From Procambarus clarkii (Eukaryota; Arthropoda; Malacostraca; Decapoda; Cambaridae): a DNA stretch of 64,000 nucleotides. Of this stretch, positions 1 through 10,200 are shown piece after piece. The notes under the pieces were generated by a model, which made no database searches, was not told the DNA's origin, and worked only from the letters and a program-made list of their open reading frames with translations. The stretch lies in NCBI RefSeq assembly GCF_040958095.1, contig NC_091152.1, forward strand, positions 16,521,541-16,585,540. Direction: 5' to 3'. The stretch's first letter is position 1. Each line of letters begins with the position of its first letter. The translations under genes were made by a program, and so were the position numbers.

Positions 1-603
1 GGGTGCCTGGGTGTGAGGCGAGGTAGTGTGTTGTGGGGGCGGGAGGCTGCCCTCTCTCTTCACTCAAGGGAACTCTTGTTTTGCCTCAGTGTGGCTTTAC
101 GCTCCTTCTTTACTTGGCTAACGCGTAGAGCTCTTGCCTTTAGAGCTTTCTTCTTGTCCGATACTATATCCATTGTGCAGTATATGCAAGAAAATACGAT
201 CTGTGCGAGCGCGTCAGGCATGCGACCGCCGGCACAGACACTGAGAGGGTGACTAAGCCAGTAAATCGGATTATAGCCCCTCCCTCTCACAGAAGACAGT
301 TGCCAGCGAGTGTGTTTATAATTTGTATATGCATAACAAGATATTCTCCACTCTATTGCGAAATACTAGACGCTTACAACGTATGACGCATCACCCTACG
401 GCGCACCCGAGCCGCGAGGACCAGATTTCGGGCAATTGCGGCTGGAAAATTTGCTGTAATTACGTTATTTATTATCATAACATTAAACGGTTTGCACCAC
501 GGTGTTGCCAGAACGTTGTAGTATTTTTATAAATTTTTCGTGTTTGGCCGAATTTTTTCGGCCAAACAATGATAACGCCCTCTTAAGGCTGGTATGTTAA
601 ACT
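1..603. other. Unassigned CpG-containing sequence
   Basis: No protein family is recognisable on either strand. The stretch is richer in CpG than the AT-rich DNA that follows, notably around 205-235 and 395-450. It could be the edge or promoter of a gene lying outside the window, but nothing here proves that. Confidence 0.3.
541..568. repeat. Perfect 12-bp-stem hairpin
   Basis: The arm TGTTTGGCCGAA (541-552) is followed by TTTT and then by its exact reverse complement (557-568). It lies about 35 bp before a minisatellite. No function is known. Confidence 0.8.
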
Positions 604-922
604 GTGGGTCCTCCCTGAGGGCCATATGGGGCCACATTTGTGTTGTCATGAGGGCCACACACCACAACTGAGGGTCCCCGAGGGCCATATGGGCCACACA
701 CCACAACTGAGGGTCCCCGAGGGCCATATGGGCCACACACCACAACTGAGGGTCCCCGAGGGCCATATGGGCCACACACCACAATTGAGGGTCCCCGAGG
801 GCCATATGGGTCACACACCACAACTGAGAACCCCCAGGGCCATATGGGCCACATTTGTGTTGTCATGAGGGCCACACACCACAACTGAGGGTCCCCGAGG
901 GCCATATGGGGGCCACATTCAT
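604..922. repeat. Minisatellite, 39-bp unit
   Basis: About eight tandem copies of a 39-bp unit are present. Each contains AGGGCCATATGGGCCACAC and ACCACAACTGAGG. Two copies carry an ATTTGTGTTGTCATG variant, giving an alternating pattern. Open frames across it arise because 39 is a multiple of three, so no frame is interrupted; it is not a gene. Confidence 0.9.
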
Positions 923-1352
923 GAATGCAAAGTAATGAAGTAGTTTAACAAAACAAAAAAATAAATTGTAAACGGTAACATAGACTTCTATGCAACAGCC
1001 ACAAATACATTGTACACAAATTACAACACTTCATAAGGAACATTTATTTACGACCATTCAATCATTTTGAGTGTTTTGTTCTGAGGCTTCACACCTCTTT
1101 CTATGTCAATTTTCTTATTTCTGGCTGAAATATCTGTCCAGTTCCCACTCTGATCAGAAATGACAAGCGTTGATCAGTCAGCCTTGTTCTCTGAGAAGTT
1201 TTGTGCTGATTTCATGAAGGAAGAATAAGTCTTCACACACACAGGCAGAACCGAACATTGCCATAATCCTTGTGGCAAACTTTCTGAAGTAAGTTTTTTA
1301 CACTTTTCAGGAAGTTTCAGGAAGCCTTGGCACCATCAAAGGTGAATGGTTC
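923..1352. other. No feature seen
   Basis: AT-rich single-copy-looking DNA with no recognisable coding or repeat signal. Confidence 0.4.
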
Positions 1353-1545
1353 AGGTTCAAGTATGTTTATTGAGACAAGAAAGAAATACATCTCAAAGGG
1401 ATAGAGTAGCTTAGGCTATTTCTACCCCCCTCTACTTCAAGTCCCTCAAGGGGCGCACAAATTCAATGAGTACAAATAGACAAATAACATTACAAGAATC
1501 CCATTTAACATTGCAGGTTTATATAGTAAGTACAGCATATAATTG

Positions 1546-1797
1546 TTACACTCTTGGGGCAAAATTCTTGTAGCTCCTAAGTATACTGTCTATCATACCA
1601 TTATCACACATCCAAACAATTTGATGTGGTACACTATTTATTTCCTTATTTCTATAGTTTTCAATAAGTTGACACTCTACTACATAATGTTCTAAGGTGT
1701 GGGCGTGCGGCATACTACATAATTTACACTCCTTATCTTTTTCACTGACATCAACACCGTATTGCCAGATATATTTGTATCCTAATCTTAATCTCAT
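1546..1797 (-). pseudogene. LINE C-terminal Cys/His segment
   Basis: The open frame contains LRLGYKYIWQYG followed by CKLCSMPHAHTLEHYVVEC, a CxxC...H...C spacing. Cys/His segments of this kind follow the RNase H domain in I-group LINEs. It belongs to the element around it and is separated from the RNase H frame by stops. Confidence 0.6.
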
Positions 1798-1965
1798 GTA
1801 AATTGAATCCTTCTAAGTAGACTTTCCTTTACCATAAGTGAAGTACGAATTTGTATTTATTATTGAATAATTCTTAAGTGTGTTACTACTGTCCACCATT
1901 GCCATTCTTTATCATTTCTTCACCCCCTTGGATCATCTTGATTCTTGTTTTTATTTGTTTCAAGG

Positions 1966-2400
1966 TTAACTGACATACAACATCAACAAGAGTTTTTCAG
2001 TGGCTCTCTTCGCTATGTCATCAACTACCTCATTCAACAGTATTCCCACATGTGAAGGGATCCACATGAATCTTACTTTATACCCAGTTTTTTCTAGTCT
2101 CTTAACATTCTCTCTACACTCTATCACAATATTCTGATATACTGGGCGTCTGCTATTTAAAGACTCTAACGCTCCTCTGCTGTCAATAAAGAAGCAAGCA
2201 TTTTTACCACATTTGACTACTTCCTGTAATCCTGCTAATACACCTTGGAGTTCAGCCTGCGTTGAAGAGACATTGTCAGTTAAGCGGCGTCCAATAACAG
2301 TATCTACAGTGCCGATGTCAGTGTACTCCCTGATCAAGACTCCACATCCTGCCTTCCCATCCCTAGCTACTGACCCATCACAATATACATGTAGAGGGTT
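1966..2400 (-). pseudogene. LINE RNase H domain remnant
   Basis: The frame reads VYCDGSVARDGKAGCGV, then SSTQAELQGVLAGLQ, FFIDSRGALESLNS and WIPSHVGILLNEVVDDIAKRA. These match the type I RNase H order D...E...D...H/D, and the four acidic/His positions are all visible. A stop just upstream separates it from the preceding linker, so it is not translated as one protein with the RT. Confidence 0.75.
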
Positions 2401-2439
2401 TTCTGTAGGTCATTTTCTAATTATACAATCATATGTTGC

Positions 2440-3302
2440 CCTCAGCTCTCCTATCTCCCTAAACATGCTAAACATAATCTCACTCCACAAATTCTCTTGT
2501 GCCAACTACATTTACAAAACCCTGTTCTTAAATGCAAATCCTGCTCTGAAACTCTCTCTGGACAGATGTAATAGGACCCATTATCACCACACCAGAAATA
2601 AATATCTCTTTGATATCCCCAGAGTCAAACTTAATCTGTGTAAACACACTATGCAAATAAAGGGACCCAGTCTATGGAACTCACTCCCTAATGAATTGAA
2701 AAGCTGTCCAACTTTTGCGTCATTCAAAAACAAAACTAAAAAGTACCTAATTTCATCTTCATAGTTTTTTACCTTTTGCTTTAAAATTGCACTGTATCTA
2801 TTGCTACCCAATTTCTCAATCTTTATATACCCAATCTGAACATCTTTACCATTGTTGATCATTGCTGTCTTCTTATATGTGCTGTCAATCTGCTGTATGG
2901 TGTCTATTCAAGTTCAAGTATGTTTATTGAGATAAGCAGTAAATACATCTCATAGGGATAGAGTAGCTTAGGCTATTTCTACCCCCCTCATGGTGTCTAT
3001 AAATCTTGTTTAAATTACCAATCAAGCTGTCAATGTAATCAATCAGAGCTTTAATATAACAATGTGCTTTAATATACTTACTAATCTCTCTCATCTCATT
3101 TTTTTCTTGCAATGTATTTGTTATCATTTTATTAATTCTGCTAGAATTTACCTACTTAAAATTATCTGTTAGATTAAGGGCCTGCACGAAACGCTGCGCG
3201 TACTAGTGGCTTTACAAGAGTGTAAATACTGTACTATCCAATGTATTCTCACTAACCTAATGTACCTTCTTGTATATAAATAAATAAATAAATAAATAAA
3301 AC
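2440..3302 (+). mobile_element. LINE 3' fragment with (TAAA)n tail
   Basis: A plus-strand frame at 2480-2763 ends like many non-LTR RTs, with TRNKYLFDIPRVKLN and GPSLWNSLPNELKS. After the stop comes a 3' UTR and a (TAAA)n tail at about 3278-3302. It splits the minus-strand RNase H LINE. A minus-strand fragment (2907-2993) lies inside its UTR. Confidence 0.65.
2907..2993 (-). repeat. 3'-end scrap of the RNase H-bearing LINE family
   Basis: It nearly repeats 1354-1430 (AAGTATGTTTATTGAGA and GGGATAGAGTAGCTTAGGCT), which is the 3' end of the surrounding LINE. It is therefore a second very short 5'-truncated copy nested in the region. Confidence 0.7.
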
Positions 3303-3512
3303 ATACTATTTTTCTTTTGCAAGGAAGTAATTACTACATCTACATTACAATCCTCCCATGGTGGTGTGAATTGTCTCTTAGGCACAGCAATACACTCTGT
3401 AATAACATCATACTTTATAACTTTAGAACATAAGGTACTCATATATGCTCTCTTTATCATACATTGTTCATTACTTCCCACCTTTTGAACCGAGAGGATT
3501 AATTCCTTGGTG

Positions 3513-3547
3513 GACTCCACCCACACCGACTTGGTGTGGGTGGAGTC
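3513..3547. repeat. Perfect 15-bp-stem hairpin at an insertion junction
   Basis: GACTCCACCCACACC, a 5-nt loop, then the exact reverse complement. It sits at the left edge of a plus-strand LINE fragment inserted in the minus-strand LINE. Confidence 0.75.
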
Positions 3548-3549
3548 AA

Positions 3550-3865
3550 GTTCTTAAGTGGATGAATGGACATAACAAAGGGGATATTATTAGGGTATTA
3601 AAAGTATCAACACAAGACAGAACACGAAACAATGGGTATAAATTGGATAAGTTTAGATTTAGGAAAGACTTGGGTAAATACTGGTTCGGTAACAGGGTTG
3701 TTGATTTGTGGAACCAATTACCGCGTAACGTGGTGGAGGTGGGGTCCCTCGATTGTTTCAAGCGTGGGTTGGACATGTTTATGAGTGGGATTGGGTGGTT
3801 ATAGATAGGAATTGCCTCGTATGGGCCAATAGGCCTTCTGCAGTTGCCTTTGTTCTTATGTTCTT
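3550..3865 (+). mobile_element. LINE RT C-terminal fragment and 3' end
   Basis: The frame contains DKFRFRKDLGKYWFGNRVVD and LWNQLPRNVVEV, typical of the extreme C-terminus of non-LTR RTs. A stop and a short 3' end finishing in TTCTTATGTTCTTAT follow. A second copy of that 3' end is at 21535-21595. Confidence 0.65.
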
Positions 3866-5100
3866 ATTCATTAACTCCCCCACCTCTCATTAATCTAATG
3901 GCAGAGGCTACAATTCTATCCCCAATACTCTGCAGATTCAACTCCATCCTCATTATCTCAATCACAGCATTTCTTGGGTATCCTAAGATAATTCTCATGG
4001 CTTCATTTTGTACCTTCTCCAACTTGCCCATCCTACCTTTACCAAAACAAGAAATGACAGGTGCAGCATAATCAATAAGAGATCTTACAGTACTCAAGTA
4101 TATCATTCGTAGCACAGGGACTCCTACTCCCTTTCCACAGCATGCCAAGGCCTTCAGAGGTTGTAATCTCTTCCGATATTGACCCAACAGTCTGTTCATC
4201 TCAGCTTCCAAACTCTCATGGGTATATCCAACGTATATGCCTAAATATTTATATATATTAACTCTCTCTATATTTTTATCGTTTATTTTCAAAACAATGG
4301 GCCTCCGACTTCTACATTCAAACTTAGTTTTGTCTTCATTAACCACCAGTCCCATATGGTGACACAGGTTTCCGAAATTGTCCAACACTGTTTGAACCTT
4401 TGAAATATCTTTGCCCTGAAACAAAATATCATCGGCATATATGATCGGAGTTACCCCATTTGAGTATCTCTCAGATGCTATCTTATTCATTAGTACATTA
4501 AACAGGGTGGGACTCAACACTCCTCCCTGAGGTGTGCCGAGTTCAAAAGACCTCACACCTGACATACAACCTTGATACCACACCTGAGCCTTCCTTTCGT
4601 AAAGATAATCCCCTATCCAGCACAATAATCTCCCTTTAACGCCAAGACTAGCTAATTCATATAAAATAACCTCTTTGTTGGCTTTATCAAAAGCTCCTTG
4701 TAAATCAATAAAAATTCTATAGTAATCATTATCTTTAGCTAGACATTTAATAATAGAGTCAGAGGTGGTTTTGCCTCTGAGGAGCCCGAGCAAATTACTA
4801 GACAGCTGATCACCTTTTATATATAAAAGTCTGTTTAAAATGATCCTCACCATCATTTTACAAAAACACGAGGTTAAGGACACAGGTCTATACTCTCCAT
4901 CGGCTTTAGGGATGATCATAGTTCTTTTACATTTACTGGGAATACTGCCCTCTTTATAACTAATATTAAAGAGATCTAAAAGTGGGCTTTTCGTCATAAT
5001 GGCAAGTTCATTAAGTATTTCATAAGTTACTCCATCCTCCCCAGGGGCGGTAGATTTCCCAACTTTAATCGCCGTTATTAGTTCTTCTCTGGTAATACCT
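3864..5100 (-). pseudogene. Reverse transcriptase of the RNase H-bearing LINE
   Basis: The frame reads through APGEDGVTYEILNELA, YRPVSLTSCFCKMM, FIDLQGAFDKANKE, LGTPQGGVLSPTLFNVLM and the catalytic IIYADDILF, then a thumb region. The open frame is about 377 codons from the first listed start and continues upstream in frame to about 5100. The RT core therefore looks intact, but its endonuclease and RNase H parts are broken. It would reverse-transcribe the element RNA at the target site. Confidence 0.8.
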
Positions 5101-5227
5101 GTGCAAGTGACATCACCACTGTTACCTGCTGTAAGTATAAAATCCTTTCTTAGATCTTTCCAAGAATCTAATGACTCTCTCGTTACAGCGGGTAATGAAC
5201 TAAGTTTGGCAGCTACCGCCCATTTAT

Positions 5228-5770
5228 TTACGAGCCTATTTGCGGGTCAGAATGTGCAACAAAATTATGCTTTTTACCCCTTATTTTATTTACGTCTTGC
5301 CAGATTTCCTTCAAGTTTCTGTTACTCCCAACTTTCTCTGCAAACTCCTGCCAATACTTGCTCCTAATTTCCTTTCTCTTCTCCCCACACAGCCTAGCAA
5401 CTGCCAGTAAAGCATTCTTCCCTTCCTCAGTCCTACCATTCCTATTCCAATCCCTGTGAGCTCTCCTCGGCTCGTTGTTAATGTCCACCCCTTAAGCATC
5501 TTGTCATGTGTATAATTTTCTTTTCTGGGGGATGCCTTTTTATACTAGATATTCTTCTGTTCAATGTTGCATTAAATACATCTACCTCCTTAATTAGATC
5601 TTCATAAAATGCTTCTGCCGAAACTGGCTTATAAGTATCATACCAAGACTTAATATGGCCAACAAGACCCCCTTAATCCTCTCTCACTAAACTCATTAAA
5701 ATCCCCTACCACAAGCGTATCTTCAGAAAAGAAGGAATCAGACAAGTATCTTAAATCAAAGGAGTTATCA
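5228..5770 (-). pseudogene. LINE endonuclease/linker remnant
   Basis: At 5488-5228 the frame is a basic linker (EKRKEIRSKYWQEFAEKVG) as found between the endonuclease and RT. At about 5770-5640 another frame contains DLRYLSDSFFSEDTLVVGDF, the endonuclease GDFN box. Frames are broken between them. Confidence 0.6.
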
Positions 5771-6825
5771 GAGATGTATAGATGAATGAAATATAACTCG
5801 CGGTCTTGTAATTGTATCCGCAAATTACTACTTTCAATGCCTCTATATCTCTGAGGGATTTTTTTTTTGCTGTATACCGTTTTATTTTAACCTTTGTTTC
5901 AACACCCACATGGTAAAAACCGCTGGAACCGCCTACCCGCCGAAGCCGTAAATACCATATCGTACGGGCTAGGCTCTTCATTATGTCCGATATATGTCGC
6001 ATCACTATTAATAATACTAATACAGAACGAGCCGATATACGAACAAGCTTGAATGGTCCCCAAGCCGATATGCAACTGAAAACTTCACACCCCAGAAGGA
6101 TTCGAACCCAGACAGCCAGGAGCAATATGCACTTTGGTGTACCTGGCACCTTACCCACTTGACCACACAACTGTTCGAAAAATCTTGGTAGTAGTTAATT
6201 TAGTTCATTTATTATGCACCCCATACCCATCTTGTGGGCGGTAATGGAAAGGATAACAGAGGTTATAGGTTACAATCACTTAGTTACTACCTACAGTTAG
6301 CAAACTGGAGATATTTGGGTAAATCTTGGTAGTCGTGAGACTATTTATCCAAGATCCGACAGCACTCCGTGGTCAACTGGGGCATAGATATTTCATCTCA
6401 CTTTGTGGGGCCACGTGAGCAACACAAATGCGAACAAGCAATGAAATTTATGTAACCAAGTCCTCTGTAACTTGGCATACATGCAATATTATTAATAATT
6501 AATTCAGTATATATAGATGTAGTTGTTGCTGTGGGAATGAGATTTACGTGAATTCCAACTGTAATGAGTACACATTGTTACAGATATGCTTATCAAAATT
6601 ACTAATGAACAATTAACATGATTTGGTATATATAATACGTAAATTACTCAAACAGAGATAGTAAAGCATAAATAGACAACATGAGCGCTTGTCCACCTTC
6701 ACTTAATGGTTACAGAGTTCGGGTACATTGCATCTACATACTCTATTTCAGAGTCGTTATCATGTTATCCCACACTCATATATATTTTGAAATCGATATA
6801 TGAGAGATAATTATATACAACAATG
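5771..6825. other. AT-rich spacer with one SINE scrap
   Basis: No gene is seen. Apart from the tRNA-like repeat at 6090-6176 this is AT-rich sequence of no recognisable family. Confidence 0.4.
6090..6176 (-). repeat. tRNA-derived SINE fragment
   Basis: Read on the minus strand it contains a tRNA-like A-box region (GTCAAGTGGGTAAGGTG) and a B box (GGTTCGAATCC). Flanks do not extend to a full tRNA cloverleaf, so a SINE remnant is more likely than a tRNA gene. Confidence 0.55.
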
Positions 6826-6849
6826 CTATTTATTTAAAGGAGAAACGAA

Positions 6850-7123
6850 ATTGTAGTTAATTATGAGTTTATGGGATGTGTGGAAGTCGCGGTGAGGGGA
6901 ATGGGACGCGGGTGTTGTGTGTTGATAGTGGAGTGTGTATGTCGTCTTGTAGTCCCTCTCCTCACACACACTTACACTCACACTCACGCTGCTCGACACA
7001 CTTACCCGCCACGCGACGTGACATGAGCCACAACACTCAAGTGCTTCTCGATGTCGCGAGAGGATAAATTTGGGCATTTAGTAGGAGTTTTAAGTGAGGT
7101 TTGAGAGTGGTTCGGGCGCCAGC
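6850..7123 (+). promoter_or_regulatory. Probable 5' UTR and promoter region of the STARD7 gene
   Basis: This is the sequence upstream of the chosen start codon. It turns from AT-rich to CpG-bearing DNA and has a pyrimidine/CA-rich stretch (6945-7010) and a GTCGCGAGAGG motif near 7052. That motif resembles the TCTCGCGAGA promoter element, which is only a resemblance. No clear TATA box is seen and the transcription start cannot be placed. Confidence 0.35.
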
Positions 7124-7295
7124 ATGTTCCCTGGCACCGGCGGTGGGTGCCTGGTGCCAGCCTGCTACAGGAGGGTGGCACTGGCCTGTGGCAGGCGTGT
7201 GGGGAGTGGGGTGGTGCGACCTGTGGCCCCCAGGCCAAGTTTAGTGCCCAGGCCGCCAACCCGAGGCCCGACGCACCTTCAGTCCAGATCAAAAT
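7124..7295 (+). CDS. STARD7: STARD7 exon 1: start and mitochondrial presequence
   Basis: It encodes residues 1-57 plus the first base of codon 58 and ends in AAAAT|GTAAGT (phase 1). The segment has nine arginines and one lysine, no acidic residue, and several prolines. This suggests an import signal, although the prolines weaken the helix prediction. An in-frame GTG lies upstream, but the ATG at 7124 is preferred. Confidence 0.75.
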
Positions 7296-10200
7296 GTAAG
7301 TTAACATTTGCTGTAAATTGGTTTCTATGTGTCTGCCACTTGAGCACTGACTCGTATGTGTCTGCCACTTGAGCACTGGCTCACTGTGTCTGCCACTTGA
7401 GCACTGGTTCACTGTGTCTGCCACTTGAGCACTGGCTCACTGTGTCTGCCACTTGAGCACTGGCTCACTGTGTCTGCCACTTGAGCACTGGCTCACTGTG
7501 TCTGCCACTTGAGCACTGGCTCACTGTGTCTGCCACTTGAGCACTGGCTCACTGTGTCTGCCACTTGAGCACTGGCTCACTGTGTCTGCCACTTGAGCAC
7601 TGGCTCACTGTGTCTGCCACTTGAGCACTGGCTCACTGTGTCTGCCACTTGAGCACTGGCTCACTGTGTCTGCCACTTGAGCACTGGCTCACTGTGTCTG
7701 CCACTTGAGCACTGGCTCACTGTGTCTGCCACTTGAGCACTGGTTCACTGTGTCTGCCACTTGAGCACTGGCTCACTGTGTCTGCCACTTGAGCACTGGC
7801 TCACTGTGTCTACCGCTTGAGCACTGGCTCACTGTGTCTGCCACTTGAGCACTGGCTCACTGTGTCTGCCACTTGAGCACTGGCTCACTGTGTCTGCCAC
7901 TTGAGCACTGGCTCACTGTGTCTGCCACTTGAGCACTGACTCACTGTGTCATTGACTGTACTACATTCTTATGTCTCGTGTGTCTCTCTCTCCACTTTCA
8001 CTCCTGTAACTCTGCATAAGCTTTTTTTTGTATCATACATCTGCCTCGACGAAAGAAAGTCCAAAATCCTTCATAAAACTTCTTGATTCAGATGGTCAGT
8101 ACATTTTTTTCTGTATTCTGAAGATACTGTATATGCACCTGGATGCTGAAAATCTTTGCCTCGTGTATTGATCACAAAGTTCATTTGTGACTGTCTTACC
8201 TATTAACAATGTAATTGTGGGATATATGTAGACCAGACCACACACTAGAAGTTGAAGGGACGATGATGTTTCGGTCCGTCCTGGGCCATTCTCAAGTCTC
8301 GAGTCGAATCGACTTGAGAATGGTCCAGGACGGACCGAAACAACGTCGTCGTCCCTTCACCTTCTAGTGTGTTGTCTGGTCAACATACTTCAGCCACGTT
8401 ATTGTGACTCATCGCCTGCATGTGGGATATATGTAGTTTTGGAGATTTTTTGTGTCATTTTTGTAGAACATTACAGAAAATAAAGATATTTTAAACTGGT
8501 GTCATTATAATTCCAAGATGTGCACGTTAGATGTAATTATCAATACAAAATTTATCCACCGAGTTCTGATTAAGATATTTTGTGCCCTCTATAATCCTTA
8601 TTTGTGCTACTGCTCACAGGACGAGTATGGGAAGCATGAACTACTGTAGTCGCGTCTGGCAGCAACAATCAATCATTTAAACTGCCCACTTGGAAGCCAT
8701 CAACAGTCTGGATACATGAGAATTTTACTCCAAGTTTACAAAAGCTGAAATGCTTTTAATATTTAATATTTTCAGGCAATGGAAGGATCAACTGGAGTTT
8801 GCTTGTGATTCTGGTTGGCCAGGGCCGACAGTTACAAGCACTCGAGAGGCTAAAAGAAGTCACCCTTTGTCTTCTTCGCATAATTGTTCGGCAATGCGAG
8901 GTCCACACAGCACAAAAGTTCAGGCGTGGTTTGCAACTTTACACTGTATATTCACGCATGTGGGGAGAAGAGGTGAGACGTGCCATGTATTTTAATGATT
9001 TTATTTTTAGTATCTGGCTAATTGTAGGTGAAAGTGAGACATGTTGAGCCTCTGGGAACTGACATTGCTCTGAATAAACATAACTTTACATTCTGTTCCC
9101 CATATATAATATAGAACAAGTCCTGTGGATAATCATTACTTGTCCTTTCCATGATGTTGGTTGCTGGCCATCTCTGTAGCCTCTTTGTTTCTCATCTATA
9201 TTTTCCTTGGAAAGCCTTTCTTCTGTTGCCTCGGCTGAAGTATCTCTCTGTACAATACCGTATTTGCCTTACTACACTCAACTTCATAAATTTGGGTTTC
9301 AAAGCAATCCCCCCTTTCTTCTATGCACTTCTTTACTATTGAGGCTGTTCTCATCAGTTGTCCTCGTGTCCTGGCTGTTCTTGTTTTAATGGTTGTTGCT
9401 TACTGTTGCCTCGTCTCATTTGGCCTCGGCAGAGCCCCTCTCTGGCAGTTGGGGGGAAAAGAGGGGATGTGTCCTCGTCACTTTATGCAGCATTTGTCCA
9501 AGTTCTTCATACTGTTTGGGCCAAGTTTCAGTTTGATTGTCTTGGGAATGGGGAACTATTGAGTGACCTACTACTAGAAAAGAGTTTTGTTACATTCTAC
9601 TAGGATTCATCCTAATAGTGGAAGCTGGCCACACTGAGAGAAGAAACGTGAACAAAGAGAAAAACACAAAGGGATGCCAGGGTTCGACAGTGATAGCAGT
9701 TATGAAAGGAAACATGGGGGCCATGCAGAGTGATGTGCCCCAGGTCATCCCCAAGGCTCGTGACTGGGGTAGCTGGCTGGTTGAGACTCCAGGTCACCTG
9801 GCAGGTGGGTATATTACAGCAATTTTCCTGCCTTAATGATGGTTTGCATAGTTTATATCAGGGTTGAATCTTCTTCAAACAGTTGCTTGTTTTGGAGTGC
9901 TTTGGCCTTTTCTGTTAGGCTTTAGGCTAGTATCTGTGGTGATTGCGAACTCCCAGGCTCCCTTTTATCTCTTTGAGGGTGGGGAGGGGGTGAAATACTA
10001 GTCCTGATACCCAGTAGGAACTCGTGGAGCTAAAGAGGCCTGGTGTGATCCTTAAGGCTTGGTCAGTACTCGTGGGGCTTCAGAGGCCTGGTGTGATCCC
10101 TAGGGCTTGGTCAGTACTCGTGGGGCTTCAGAGGCCTGGTGTGATCCCTCAGGCTTGATCATTGCCAGCTGGTAGCATTGAGGAGCTACTAAATTTACCT

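Larger units (their letters stand above)
1353..5770 (-). mobile_element. Decayed non-LTR retrotransposon (LINE) with RNase H, interrupted by other LINE pieces
   Basis: On the minus strand the order is: endonuclease remnant (about 5770-5500, with a VVGDFNEF motif), linker (5490-5228), reverse transcriptase (5100-3864), linker (3526-3303), RNase H (2400-1966), a Cys/His segment (1797-1546) and a 3' UTR ending near 1353. EN, RT and RNase H in this order fit the I/R1/Jockey group of LINEs. Two plus-strand LINE fragments (2440-3302 and 3550-3865) interrupt it. Stops and frame changes between the parts show it is dead. The exact clade is not certain. Confidence 0.8.

Noticed and set aside
7326..7955. 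CRISPR-like array
   Set aside because: The 28-bp units are contiguous with no spacers, and the context is eukaryotic.
8750..8995. Alternative frame through STARD7 exon 2 beginning near 8750
   Set aside because: It does not match the splice phase from exon 1 and gives no STARD7-like sequence; the other frame does.
9614..9836. Small plus-strand frame in STARD7 intron 2
   Set aside because: No similarity to the START family, no splice consensus that fits the gene phase, and no known domain.
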